Shown here in pieces: positions 12,698 through 24,652 of a stretch of 64,000 nucleotides of DNA. Location of the stretch: NCBI RefSeq assembly GCF_032062135.1, contig NC_092859.1, positions 31,125,698 to 31,189,697 on the forward strand, given 5' to 3'. Source of the DNA: Pyxicephalus adspersus. Taxonomy: Eukaryota > Chordata > Amphibia > Anura > Pyxicephalidae. The notes beneath the pieces were generated by a model, which searched no databases, had not been told where the DNA came from, and was given only the letters and a program-made list of their open reading frames with translations. Positions within the stretch are counted from its first letter, which is position 1. Each line of letters opens with the position of its first letter. The translations under genes were made by a program, and so were the position numbers.

Positions 12698-13599
12698 TCT
12701 TCATGTATTTAATCTACTTTTAACAGAAGTCTGGAGACAGAATATGACTCCGATGCTGGGGCTTATCTACCATATAGAAATTGAGGACTAAAATTAACAA
12801 AAGCTAAAAGTGTATGCACCATATTGTTAGTTTGGAAAACAATACCTGACAAGCTCTCTTTAGTCTGATCACTTTCTTATGTTTAGAAAAACAAAAAATA
12901 GGTAAGCCATGAGTTTCCTTATATAAAGTATGCAATGCTTATGAGCTTATTTAATATTGCAGATAATTTGTTCTTAAAGAGACCTCTCAATGATTTCATA
13001 TTCCTTATTTTAAGAAAGACAGCACCTTCTTTTTCAGGCATTACCCAGGGTCACAAAAACCATCTACTTTCTGCCAATCCAGATGCAGCCATATAAATTG
13101 TGTGCCTGTGTACAAAAGATTACTCACACAAGTCAGGCCCCAGCTACAGCTTCTTACTATGTGATGAGGCAAATTCAAAAACTTGAGATACTCACATAAC
13201 AGTTTCCAGGTACTGTCTCATACCCTGGGTACCCCATTCCCGAACAATGTAAAAAACCCTCACACAGCTCAGTCTCTTTCACACTGAGTTTGGTAGAGTT
13301 CCTCAAACTGTGGTTGATTAAATCCCATTTAATGATACCTGCACAGTTCTGGTACCAACACCACTTTGTAGAGCCAGCTAGATGACTGTTATGATGCTTT
13401 AAGTGTCTAGAAATGAGTTTTTCTCCCGGCTTTTTTTTCCATTCACCCAAAAATTTAGGGGGCCCCTGAAACCTTATTAGTTATTTCCAGTTCATTACAG
13501 GGGCAATTACCGCTGTATGACCAGTCAATGTAAAATCCATCAATCTCACCCTGGTCATGCCTCCCCTGATTACTCTGACTGACTATAATGTACAAAACC
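12698..13599. other. Intergenic, grading into the minisatellite
   Basis: No gene. 'ctcacacagctcagtct' at about 13258 already resembles the unit of the array at 13600-13960, so the ancestral array may have been longer. Confidence 0.4.
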
Positions 13600-13960
13600 C
13601 TGAGCTCATATGGCTCAGTCTCCCGTTTGCCTATCACTCTAAATGACCGGTAAGTTAGTTCCCAGCCCCCTTCTGTTTCTTAAGTGTGTAAATCCCTGTC
13701 ACTCACATAGTTAAGTCCCTTTGCTGCTACCTCTTATCCCATGGCCAGGTCATGTATACATAAGTGACCTTCACACAGCTCAGTCACCTTGCTGTCTGTC
13801 ACTGTAGCTGGCCAGTAAATAAACCTTTGTCACTCATCCAGCTCAGTCCCTCTGTTGCCTTTTTCCACATGACCAACTCATGTGTAAACCACCATCACTC
13901 ACACATCTCAACCACCATGATGCCTTTTTTTCTGTGGTTGGCCCATGTATAAATTCTTGA
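13600..13960 (+). repeat. Degenerate minisatellite, about 65 bp period
   Basis: Repeated order of landmarks: cactcacacagctcagtccc, then ttgctgcct, then a tggccaggtcatgt-like block and a taaacc-like end. Unit starts near 13700, 13769, 13831 and 13896 are 69, 62 and 65 bp apart. A more diverged unit precedes them at about 13604. Units differ at many positions, so the array is old. Confidence 0.75.
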
Positions 13961-15026
13961 AACAAACAGGGATCAACCCCCTGCTACAACCCCCTTGTTG
14001 TATGACCTATGGCACCTGCTGGTGGTAAAATCCATGCCAGTCTCACATAGATTAGCCTTCCTGCTGCCACTTACCTTGAACTACCAGACTAGACTGAACA
14101 GAGTTTCCATTTGGAGAAAGAGCAATAAAAAAATGCTTCCTACTACCTTCATCCAACTGATAACATTTTTCCTGGAGGTACCTTTTAGGCAAACCCCCAA
14201 AACCTGTGCCTAGAACTGTTTTTATTGATTCTATGTTTTTCCTTTTGGAAAATGATACTGTTGATGCATTTTTTAAACATAGACCTGTAAAGCCACTGAC
14301 AGATCCGCTTTAATCTACAGAAGAAGATGGCCCATTTTCTTCAGATCTGCTATCTTCCAATTATTGTTTGTCTTTTGTCTGACTGAGGCTCCTCTTCCTC
14401 TTTATCTCCAATCTGGTGGTGTCTTTGAAGCCACTGTTCATGTGGGACATCAAGGCTCAACACGATATTCCAGCAAAACTTGTAGATTCTTGTAGATGAG
14501 TATCTTGAAGATGCTCAACAATGGGCTTGTTTTGGGTGTCTTGTAGTCCACCCCTATGTATTCTACACCTAATGAATGGAGCTCTGAACCCAATTCTCTG
14601 GTCTTGCTTTTATTCAAATTTTATTTTATTTTTTTTTCCTTTGAAGGTTTGAGGCTTGTTCTCAGTGCTGATATTTCTTTAGAGCTGTGTGAAGTAAAGA
14701 TCTGTTTGTTTCCTTTAATGTGGTTACGTCTCCAGCACAGATACAAAACTATGTATTTTCACATATGAGATAATAATTCACAGATATGGCCCCATGTGGG
14801 TGCAGTTATTTCTTTTGTGATAAATGCTTTTATATTTTGCTTTGTAAATGCAATGGATATAAAATTGGCTCTGTGTTCTGAATGTACAGTGTGTTGGCTG
14901 ATTTTGTCTTTTAGTGCAAAATCATCTCCTCTCATAAAGGAAAGGTGGCCTTTAGTTCATAAAGCTAAAACTCAGGTAGGGCTATTAGTTATTTGCACTT
15001 ATTGAATTTATATAGCAAAACTTTTA
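13961..15026. other. Intergenic, nothing recognised
   Basis: No gene. The phrase 'gacagatccgctttaa' at about 14300 resembles one end of a family E/F MITE, but I see no partner end. Confidence 0.4.
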
Positions 15027-15341
15027 TAAAGTGGAACTAAAACCCGACAATTGGCACAAGTCAAACAATTGATCAGGCAAGTTTTTATTGCAGAAAGGGA
15101 CAGGTGATAAATCTTCTGCAGTAACTGTTCTTACCTGTCTGATCAATGCCTAGCTGGCAATCCCAGTTTCCCTTGCATGTACTGGGAATAAATAAACTCC
15201 AGTGCATCTGAGCAGGAATTATGCTATCCCAGCCAACCAACATAGCTGAAGATCATTTTTAGGAAGAAAAGAAGGACAGGGATGGCAGCACCCTTTAACG
15301 GAACAGGGACAGGTGAATATCACGGTTTAGGTTCCTCTTTA
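15027..15341. mobile_element. MITE family E, copy 2
   Basis: The left end TAAAGTGGAACTAAAACCC and right end GGTTTAGGTTCCTCTTTA form terminal inverted repeats. The interior landmark 'gatggcagcaccc' is shared with the fragment at about 30840. Confidence 0.8.
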
Positions 15342-16024
15342 ATAGTACACTTAACAGACCAAAAGGGAACTTAAAAGAGGAGTTGGTAGAGTTTACATAA
15401 ATATATTTATTAATTTATTTCAATTAGTGTTTTATATTTGTATTATTGAACCTTATTTGCACACCGTGTAAAAAACTAAAATTATCTTTCTAGTCCTACA
15501 CCTCCTAACCCCATAACACATCCTGTGTGATCTATGTTTTCCTTACCATGTGAAAAAAAAAAAAAAAAAAAGAAATACTCACCTAAATCCACTATCCAGG
15601 TCCATTGACAGCACAGGTGATCCACCACTGCAATGGTGCCCATGATATATGGTCCCTGCTTGCCCCTTTAGGCAAGAATCCCCTGCCTGGTTCATTGAGA
15701 AATGGAACTTGCAGTAGTCAATAGGAAGTGTCTTGGATAACTGAGAAAAGACCAGGACCAACCAGGAAGAAGTGAACAGAAGATGTTTCCAGGTGAGTTA
15801 AAAAAGTGTTTACCCAAGTTAGGTAGTTTACCCAAATATCAGTTTCAAATTATTTTTTTTTCTTTTGGTAAAAAAATAAAGGTAATAATACTAATGTTGC
15901 CTGGCTGGGTTAGGTGTTAAATATTTTTTGAGTCTCAGAGTTGACAAACCTGAAAATGATGGCCAGAATGGCTGGTCATTATACTTTAAGTTGGTCAGGG
16001 ACTCAGGAAATCTTGAAGCAAACA
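15342..16024. other. Intergenic, nothing recognised
   Basis: Contains a poly-A run near 15552-15571. No gene or named element. Confidence 0.4.
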
Positions 16025-16032
16025 CACTAGAA

Positions 16033-16390
16033 CAGCGGTCACCAACCGATGGTCCGCAAGATTTTGGTGGTCCGCAGCCCCGGCCGGTGCACCCCCGAGT
16101 GGGGTCAGGAGAAGGACCCAGGGGGGACGCACCAGCCAGGGCCATGTACCATGTCTCCCATGCAAATCCCTGGCTCAGGGAAGTGGGCAGGCTGTGTTTC
16201 ACGACACAACCCGCCCACTCTCCCATCGCAGGCTCAGATCTGCGATGGCAGAGTGGGCAGGGTTGTGGCATTATGATGTCACGATGGGGGAGTTTCCTCC
16301 CCTTTGATCGAAAACCGGCTCCCTGCGCATGCGCGGTCAGCAGCTGCTGTTTTTAGTGGTCCGCAGGACCATAAAGGTTGGCCACCACTG
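16033..16390. mobile_element. hAT-type MITE with 8-bp target duplication
   Basis: Terminal inverted repeats CAGCGGTCACCAACC and GGTTGGCCACCACTG have the CAG...CTG ends typical of the Charlie branch of hAT elements. A perfect 8-bp target duplication CACTAGAA flanks it (16025-16032 and 16391-16398), as hAT transposition produces. Subterminal 'ggtccgca' also repeats in inverted form. It is 358 bp, GC-rich and has no transposase. The 142-aa open frame crossing it is incidental. Confidence 0.92.
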
Positions 16391-16398
16391 CACTAGAA

Positions 16399-16673
16399 TG
16401 CACATTCTTAACCTTTTTAATATGAGGAAACCCTTGAAATAACTTTCAGGTCTTTAGGGAACTCCTGCTATAAATACTATATACAGATTATAGTACATGT
16501 AGTGTGGTGGTCAGTAGAAAGAATACTTCCTACATTGGTGGCCAGTGGGAAGATCTTCACGCTTACAGATTGCCTAAAAGATCACGGACCTGAGCAGCGC
16601 AAATTTCCAATTACTTAAGGGAAACCTAGCAAGGAATCCAAGGGTTCCATGGAGCTCTGGTTGAGAAACACTA
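16399..16673. mobile_element. Repeat family D, copy 1 (probably hAT-type)
   Basis: The right end is GGTTGAGAAACACTA and the left end (tgcacattcttaacc) is a decayed inverse of it. The octamer on its left is CACTAGAA (shared with the neighbouring MITE) and on its right CATTAGAA (16674-16681), one mismatch apart. This fits an 8-bp hAT target duplication. Relatives lie at 25871-26112 and 20971. Confidence 0.7.
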
Positions 16674-16892
16674 CATTAGAATGACAGCCATGGTCATGCT
16701 AATGGTAATGGTCAGCAATGGTAGTTTCCAATGCAATGATTCCTTTAAAAACAACAAAAAAAAGTTGCCTTCACTATTGCCAGGCTAGAAAACAACTATA
16801 TAGCAAAGTATCTAAGTAAGCAGCAGAGGCAGGGATCACAGGAAGTTATCATCTCACAACATTTCTGGCAAAATACAAATACATGGCAAAAC

Positions 16893-17164
16893 AATCATAA
16901 TACATAGCACTGTACAAAGTCCATAGTCATGTCACTAACTGTACCTCAAAGGAGCTCACAATCTAATGTCCCTACTATAGTTATTAATGTAGTCTAAGGT
17001 CAATTTTTAGGGTGAAGCCAATAATGTGGGAGGAAACCGAAGTACCCGGGCAGACATGGGGAGAACCTGCAAACTCCATGCAGATAATGTCCTGGCTGGG
17101 AATCAAACCTGGGACGTAGTGCTGCAAAGAACAGAGTGCTAACCCCTGAGCTCCCGCGCTGCCC
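16893..17164 (-). repeat. tRNA-derived SINE, near full length
   Basis: On the minus strand it starts with a tRNA-like head. An A-box-like 'gagctcaggggttagca' (17153-17137) and a B box 'ggtttgattcc' (17109-17099) are spaced as in a tRNA. The body shared with the copy at 6356 follows, and then an end reading 'actttgtacagtgctatg'. Part of the body (the tccgggtactcc block) is shortened. Confidence 0.87.
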
Positions 17165-17214
17165 ATACAAACACAATATGATAATTGATAACATTTACTT
17201 ACCTTTAAAGAATC

Positions 17215-17660
17215 AACTGTAAATGCAGAATTCTTTGCCTTCGGCTTCTCTAAACATTACCTGCAAGGAAGTTTCTCTTTGTTGATGTCGGGATCTGAGG
17301 GGGTTAATCCCCGCCGTTAACAATGAATTGTTGACATTTTTAGTGGATAAGTAGTTAAGTACCTCTCCCCTCACAGGTATTGTAGCCATAACAATCACAG
17401 ACAGATTCACGGAATTCTGGGCCCTTTCAAAATATTGTTGAGCAGAAATACCTCTAATCAGACGGGAGATAACAGCTTGACAGACGCAACGTTAAAGATG
17501 TGCTTGAGTAATCAGCATTAATCAGGGGCACTAGTTGGCGAGGGTTGTCATGGCGTCCTTGTCATGGATGGAGTGTACTGTATGGCGTCCTGATTGCTAT
17601 CACGGGTTGGCCGTTGCAGGTCATTGTAAGAGACATTAACATTTAAACTGCTGCTTGGTG
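17215..17660. other. Candidate conserved non-coding element
   Basis: Non-repetitive, balanced composition and no long open frame. It has clustered homeobox-type cores ('ctctaatcagacgg', 'cagcattaatcagggg') and 'ccataacaatcacag'. This profile resembles long-range enhancers near developmental genes. Conservation itself cannot be seen from one sequence. Confidence 0.3.
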
Positions 17661-20600
17661 CCACTGAAGACGTGCTGCTGAACTCAGGGGCCTGTATCTA
17701 AACCCATGAAGGAAAATATAATATATTGCAGATCACCTGCCCTTAGATATAGTGGCTACAGTTGTTTGTTTCAGGTATTTCTTCTTTTATTTTCACTTAT
17801 GCTGCCAGTACCACACTTCCTGTCTGAGGGTGACAACACTCAATGCATTGTATCTATGGAGGATCACCACTGTTACCCTAAGTGACTCACTCCTGATTAA
17901 GCCTTCAGAAAAATACTTTTCCACATCTCCATAATCCTTGTTATGGACAATGTAAAATGTCCCATCTTGTTGCCCTCTACAGAGTCCATGTTTCATACAT
18001 ATAAGTTGTGACTTCATATTATGTGAAATACAACATGTGTGGAATCTCACAGCAAGGCCCAGTAGTGAGCATCATATCAAGAGAGAATACATACAACCCT
18101 GAAGGCCCTCTAAACGATCAAACGTTGTCGCTCAACTGGTTGCTATGGAGAATCCATTCTCCTCCTTCAGCCCAAGGCCCGCAGATCAGATTTAACAATG
18201 GCTGTGTTGTTATTGCTTGCCTATTGTTTGTTTAATTGAAGTTATATACATCCTTTCCAAAAGCCTCCATCCAAAACTTGGAGCTGTGTCGTCTTTGTGG
18301 TTAGACGTACCAAACACTTCTTTATGTTTACTTTATCAGATATTTGACACATCACGTCTGTCAGCGATGCCACATAGCAGGATGAAGGTTAAAAGGGCGT
18401 CTCTTTATCTATGAACAAAACAGATAATGGGTCATTGCTATAAAGATCTGAAACATTTTCTTTTTTTTTTTACAATTTGAAAGCCGAAACAATCTTGTTT
18501 TACATTTTTAGTGTGTGGGCAACCATTCTATGACATTGCTTGTAGCCATGGCAACCCTGGAACAACATGGGTGACAAAAACAGGAATGAACATTACATGG
18601 GACAAGGAGATAATGTATGAGGGGATTTTATAAAAAAGACGAGCCATAACTGTGAAATAATACAGAATGAATGATGAAATGGACATAAAATTCTCTATTC
18701 ATTCATGTTTGACCTGGAAATGCTTATTAATTCTGCACCATTAATGCACTGATTTACAGATTGTACACAGCATGCAGGTCTCTGTGACCTAACCTGTTTA
18801 GTGATCAGCCTCCCAAAATCCTTGTAACAATAATTTGCCTCTCTTTTTACATACTCCAAAAAAAAAAAGCAAAATTAAAAAAGACATATTATAATTAAAA
18901 AAAAAGTTTAATAAAGCCAAACTCCATGTACATGCAAAATACTCATAGGAGTTTTGTTAAGGTAATTCTGAGATTTATACAACTAGTAGACAGACATTTA
19001 TATGGGATGGAAACCAGGTAACAGGGCCATGTCCCAACACAACATGTATCCTTTCTTGTTCCACAATGAAAAGTTTTTTTAGGACTTTCAAGGCACAATT
19101 ATGTTCATAAAACATTAGGTATTCCAATATTTTAAAAAGCATACATTCTATGATCATTTTTAATATATATGCACACATGTATTAATTCCCATCTATTATT
19201 TTTGACACGTTTCACAGTTCTTGCTTCTTCAGAAGAACTTCTAATGTTAATATATTGTCACAAACAATAACTTTTTTGCTAAAAAGATAAACATTTAATT
19301 CATCAGGCCTTATTGTTGCTCACCAGGCGTGGAGAGTGGTCAATGGGTGTCCTCACCATAAACCCAAAAAATCATCACCAGGAAACCATATGTTTTCACA
19401 TAACATTATGGCCTATTTCTCCTATTCATACCACTACTTGCATGTGTACGCCTAACTTGCTGTAGATAAGTTATACAGCCTGGTCACCTCTTTGCCCCCA
19501 CACTTGTGATAGAATAATGCAGAAGCTGAGGCAAACTGATAAGGTCATCATTCTGCACTCTTCTCCTCTCAGCATGATTAGCTCCTTTTGCTGTTCCTTC
19601 CTCTAAAAATTCTGCTGCTCCTAGAAGCCAACTACATTCTTACTTTCATGGGAGCGTACACATGGGAGAACTTGATTGGTTGCAATATTCAAAATGCTGT
19701 TCAGAGATATTCAGTTCTGAATTCCGAAGCTTCCATCTCTTCTGCCCAGTTGTCACATGGCCCAAAATAAATGTTTAGGCAACAGCAATGTGTGTCATTT
19801 ACTGACATTTTTGACTGGCGCTCAAGTATTCTGCGTTTTTGGTACAAATTTCTGTGGTCTGTCCCTCAGCCCTTTCTTTATGGTACTGTTTAGCTTAAGA
19901 CATATGTTGTGATCCTATTAGTGATAATGTTCAGCTGGCAAAGAGAAGACCCAGTGACCATAATACTACAGAGCAGCGTAATGTGAAAAGCACACAAAAA
20001 CTCCATTTTGATGTGGTGCATGTAATAACATAGCAGTCCAAAAGCACCATTTGGACCGTGGCGATAGAGACACTGGCTGGCATTTGCCATCGCTATTTCC
20101 ATATTTTCACGATGACTTAATACATTCAGTTAAGCCCAGCCACATAACAGGCATTCTACAAAGCAAAAAAAATCTTCTGAAATGCCACTTAAAGGAGATT
20201 GGCCTTGCAAAGGGTTGTTTAGCCACAACATCCATAATGACAACATGGCACAGCAATAGGTGCTTAAAAAGACAACAACATCAACAGATGTACAAAATAA
20301 TACACACAAAATGCAATAACATCAGTGGTGTCTTAAAAATAGAAACTGCTTTTCAGGAAATCATAAACAACCTCATAGTACCCAATACTAGGTATTTTGC
20401 CAAGGAATGTACTATGAGGAAAAATGAGGTCAAATTTTCCTTCGATGGGTAAAAATAGATAAAAAGAGAAACCCATCATATTTTCTGATTACTTACTGTG
20501 TTTGTGGGTGTCCCTCCTAAGCACGGACGGCGGTTGTGGTAAGGGACGCACTTGCAGAAAGAAGATTTACACAACCCAATGCAAAGCAATATTTGTGCAA

Positions 20601-20970
20601 TGGTTACCAGAATTAGGGTTTGTAGGTGTCTTCCGTCTAATGAGAGCCCCAGCGTCTCCAAGGACCTTCCATCCTACCATTGCATGAGGTGTATGTAAAT
20701 GTTGTGCATACATGCTAAGTCATGTGTGTATTTATTACACCTCACAAAGATCACACATTCCCTCCTGACAATGCAATACTCACCAGTATTATTGACCCAT
20801 CTTTTTTGGCATTGTCCAGCATCACCATCTACTTGATGGGTTAAGATGCCAATTCTGAGATCAAGTGCATTTTTGTGCCAGTTATTGGCTGTGTTAAAAA
20901 TGTCTGAAACACATCAGCTCTTGCTACAACCTTTTATATTGACCTGACATGCTACAAAAGTATAATGGTA
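17661..20970. other. Intergenic, nothing firmly recognised
   Basis: No gene. 19206-19236 carries one copy, in reverse orientation, of the motif pairing 'gaagaagc' with 'gaaacgtgt'. A GC-richer segment at 20476-20690 has a 61-codon minus-strand frame ending near a GTAAGT, but no homology. Confidence 0.4.
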
Positions 20971-21016
20971 TAGTAGTTGTTCTCAATCTTTTTAACATAG
21001 GGGAACCCTTGAAGTT
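20971..21016 (+). repeat. Left end of a family-D-like repeat
   Basis: 'ttgttctcaatctttttaac' followed by 'ataggggaacccttgaag' matches the family-D left end. The rest of the element could not be followed. Confidence 0.5.
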
Positions 21017-21767
21017 CCACTCTGCTAGACTACTGATCTCCTCCCCTCCATATCTGTAATCAAGCAGGTGGGCAGGGCTGACAACACTTCTTGGGGTTTT
21101 TAGTACAGCAGACACCGTGTTGTCAGCTCATTACAGGAAGAAAAGATTTCTATGGATTTCTGGCAAATCAGCTTTTTTTTCTACACTTGCAACAAAACAT
21201 GGGGACATGTATTACACAGATGTACTGAACATCTTTCTTTTCATTTTACTTGGACATACACTTTAACTACAGTCAGAGGGTGTGGACTTTTAAACTGTTT
21301 GTGATTTTGTTTTCTATATTGGTTCAGTGGAAGTGGTTTACCCACAAAGGGTGTTGGCACTGAGATTTAGTACCTGTTTGGGACTGGCACAGAAGATCTA
21401 CACAAACTATTTCAATACACTTTCATGTAACACATTTATAACTGGGTTTTGTCCAGAGTTCTTCTTAAAGCTGTAAAATAAATCCAAAGGATATGATTTG
21501 CTGAGGTCGCTTGAGGACTAAGAAAGAAATCTTGATATAAACATACCACAGCCTCATCTGTCTGGGATCTCTTGCAAGCTTTGCAGCTGCATGTCAATGA
21601 CAGGCAATCATTGTCACTGATGGTTATCCTGCATGTCCACATTATCTGTGGAGTTGTTTTGGCTGTGTTATCTAAATAGAGATTGTCAGTTTGGAGAAGA
21701 GTTGATACATTGGTGAGGTTGAGGATAAAATGGCTTTATTTCAGGGACCAGACTAATAAAGTGTATG
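21017..21767. other. Intergenic, nothing recognised
   Basis: No gene or further repeat seen. Confidence 0.4.
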
Positions 21768-22105
21768 TAAAGCCGCATACATACGTGCGATAATAGTTGT
21801 TGGAAAGGATCTTTCATGATCCTTTCCAAAGACTAGCACTGCACGATGCATGAACGAGTGTTGTACATACTGCACCCTTCCGCTCTATGCAGAGGGGAGG
21901 GGAAGAACGACGGAGCGGCACCCAGCTGCACGCTCTCCCCCTTCCCTTGCATTAGGATCATTGGTCGTCCATCGTCCGTGGATCTGCCAGGACAGTCGTT
22001 TGAACAATGGATGACTGGCGCTGTACACACGCCAGATTCTTGCCCGATATCGACCCTGAGATGATTGGGTCGGGCGGGAACAGTTGGTCCTGTGTACATA
22101 GCTTA
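21768..22105. mobile_element. MITE family B, copy 2
   Basis: Ends are TAAGCCGCATACATACG and CCTGTGTACATAGCTTAA. Interior landmarks match copy 1 in the opposite order: 'ggaaaggatctttcatgatc', 'gcacgatgcatgaacgag', 'cggagcggcaccc'. It ends 4 bp before the next MITE. Confidence 0.85.
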
Positions 22106-22109
22106 AACC

Positions 22110-22414
22110 TTAAAGTTGAACTAAAATTACACTTTTAAGAATTCCCAATTAGGTAGGTCAATATTCCAGAAAGAGATAGGCAATGTTCCTTCTGCAATAA
22201 TTCCTCCTTTGTGTCTAATTGCTCCGGTTTCTGGAAAAAAGCTGAGCTGTGCATGCACAGTGTCAGCTTTGGGTGCCAGGATACACGGCAATCCCAACTC
22301 CCTCTGCACGTTTCAGGTATGAATGAACGCTACAGGAAGAGAAGGATGAAGAAGATAGCGGTACCCTGCAAGGGAACAGGGAAAGGTGAATATAGTTAGT
22401 TGGGTTCCTCTTTA
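22110..22414. mobile_element. MITE family E, copy 3
   Basis: Ends are TTAAAGTTGAACTAAAA and TTGGGTTCCTCTTTAAAG. The right subterminal 'aacagggaaaggtgaatat' is shared with copy 2 (aacagggacaggtgaatat). Confidence 0.8.
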
Positions 22415-22779
22415 AAGATGTTTACAGATACTAGATTTTTGGTGCCCAAAATGAGTGATGATCATCTATAGAGTGAGCATCCAGAATGACAATCAGGAAT
22501 GGAGAACGTGGAGGGTAACACTGAGGCATCAGAAAATCTGTATAATTCTTGTTACCTTTAGGCATCCATATAACACAGCAAGAATGACCTAGTCACAAGA
22601 ACATATCAATTCTTTTACAAATTCCTTGGCACCTAAAATAATTCCTATTTAAATCTTTCAACTGTGTATTTACCTGTTCAGCTGGAGTTGCCTTTTAATC
22701 TTGTTTGAAAGGTGGCATTAGGTTGGCAGAGGCCAAGCCTAATGCCAAGCATTCCTCTCATACAAAGCATACCGCATAT

Positions 22780-23345
22780 TGTACAGTAGGTACAGTTCTC
22801 TGTGACTCAGTATTGTTACCCAAGGGAAATGCACGCTCTTTTGTTTGGCAACAATGAGGATGCGGCTTTCTGGAAGGAGAGCTCTTGCTGTGTTGGCGAG
22901 CCGCACCGTGGAATGATACTTTGCTGCCAGGTATTCTACACAATCACAAAAGGCTGCTAATCCCCTGGCCCTGACTGTTGAAATATAACTTGCTGCCTTA
23001 CACCGTTACAGGTTCATCAGCCCGTGTTGTATGTGTTTGTATCCTGTGCGTTATCGTAAAGCTATTTGTCGAGTGTTTTTCCGTCCTTGCAGCAACATGC
23101 CATCGTAACGCCGCACCTTTTTATCTGTTTAGTGTTTATCCCTTTGGTAAAGAAAAGTTTGTGCCAAGGTAGAAACACCCTTGTTGACAAGCTACTTAGG
23201 CATGCCTTTCTACAATGTGAGAGGCTGAAAGGTTTGCTCCAAAAAGGTGTTTACGGAGAACGAGGGCAAGCAGAGGGAGGAGATGTCACTAAGGGGCTAA
23301 CAAAATTCCCAATACATCACAAATCTAACAGGAATCCTGGCCAAA
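22780..23345. other. Candidate conserved non-coding element
   Basis: Single-copy-looking and GC-richer, with CpGs kept and no repeat landmarks ('tgttggcgagccgcaccg', 'gccatcgtaacgccgc'). A 99-codon plus-strand frame (23066-23365) has no recognisable domain. Regulatory DNA is the more likely reading, but unproven. Confidence 0.28.
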
Positions 23346-24182
23346 TTGGTTTCCTTTTATTGTAAAAAAGAAAAAAAAAAAGGTTAAGGGCCCATCAACT
23401 ATTTAATGCATTCTGTGTTCCCACTGGAGAGATTTCTCACCACTTCCTGTGCAGTCAACAGGGCTGGAAGTAGGCAGAATCTAACCACAGTAAACAATCA
23501 AAGAAACACTTTTTTGTTTTTTAATACAGCATAAGAATAGGACCCTATTGTAATGCTGCAATCCTTATTGCCATTCCAACAGAAGCACAACTAACACTAC
23601 AAGATTCTTTTTGACTAGAGTGGAGAAGTTGTTAGAATATCCTTCAGGTTCTATTGGCATTTTCCTAGTCAGGAGGAGACTAAAGCTGAACTGACACATA
23701 GCTGAATATAGACATGGCATACATACACATTTCTGTTCATCTTATATATGAGGCTATACAGCACAATCCTGTCTGGCAGGGCAGAAGACCTGTTTTTTCT
23801 CTTCTCCAGGTTAATGGTATAAAAAGTTTGTACAGAAATTAAAATTTTGTCAATAGAGACAATTTTTCACGTTCATCTCAAATAAGTATCTACTGTTAGT
23901 AAAGGTGATTAAATATGTTGTCAAGCACTCCAGGTTGCTACATAGTGGTCCCCTAGTAAAAGGTAATATTTGTTTTTGGTGTGTCCTCTTCTTCAAGAGT
24001 ATTATATCAAGTGAAGTTCAGTTACCTTCATTGTTTTTTATTACTACATTATATATGTACCTTCAGGTGTGCTATAGCTCTGTTTTTTTAATGTAGATGT
24101 ATGTTGTGGTGCATTTCACAATGAGCAGCAACACACATATACTCTAACTTTGCTATATGGTATTGCACATTAAAACTTTGGG
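23346..24182. other. Intergenic, nothing recognised
   Basis: AT-rich, with a poly-A tract near 23370. No gene. Confidence 0.45.
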
Positions 24183-24316
24183 CTGTTTATAAAACAGGGA
24201 ATCTGATACTCTCGGAAACATTCCCTGGTTGGAATCTTCCAGGTCTTTATGTTTCAGGATTCAATTCTGACCAGGAAAGGTTTGAGGGAATGTCAGAATC
24301 CCTATTTTATAAATAG
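24183..24316. mobile_element. MITE family I (134 bp)
   Basis: Left arm 'ctgtttataaaacagggaat' and right arm 'ccctattttataaatag' are inverted copies. The inverse homology continues about 45 bp inward (cattccctggttgg against ctcaaacctttcctggtc). No other copy was found in the window. Confidence 0.75.
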
Positions 24317-24340
24317 ATATAAATTTGAATTTAACAAGTG

Positions 24341-24652
24341 TTAGGCTAGGTACACACTGCAATAATTGTTGTTGTAAAGGATCTTTCACGATCCTTTCCA
24401 CCGACGAATGACTGCATGATGCATGAATGAGCGCTGTACATACAGCACCATTCTGCTCTATAGAGAGGGGAGGGGGATAAACAACGGAGCGGCACCCCGC
24501 TGTGCTCTCCCCCCTTAACTTGCATTACGATCATACATCGCCCGTGGATCCGCCACTGTACACAAGCACTGTACACACGCCAGATTCTCGTCCGATAACA
24601 GCCCTGAGGCTATTATCGGACCAGAACCATTGCACGTGTGTATGTAGCCTTA
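24341..24652. mobile_element. MITE family B, copy 3
   Basis: Ends are TTAGGCTAGGTACACACTG and CACGTGTGTATGTAGCCTTA. It holds the family hairpin 'aaggatctttcacgatcctt' and 'cggagcggcaccc'. The TTA at both ends gives the clearest 3-bp target hint of the family here. Confidence 0.87.

Noticed and set aside
15928..16356. 142-codon plus-strand and 126-codon minus-strand frames
   Set aside because: Both lie across the GC-rich hAT MITE at 16033-16390; frames on both strands come from its composition, not from a gene.
20476..20690. Minus-strand frame ending near a GTAAGT, resembling an exon
   Set aside because: No recognisable protein and no matching acceptor or partner exon.
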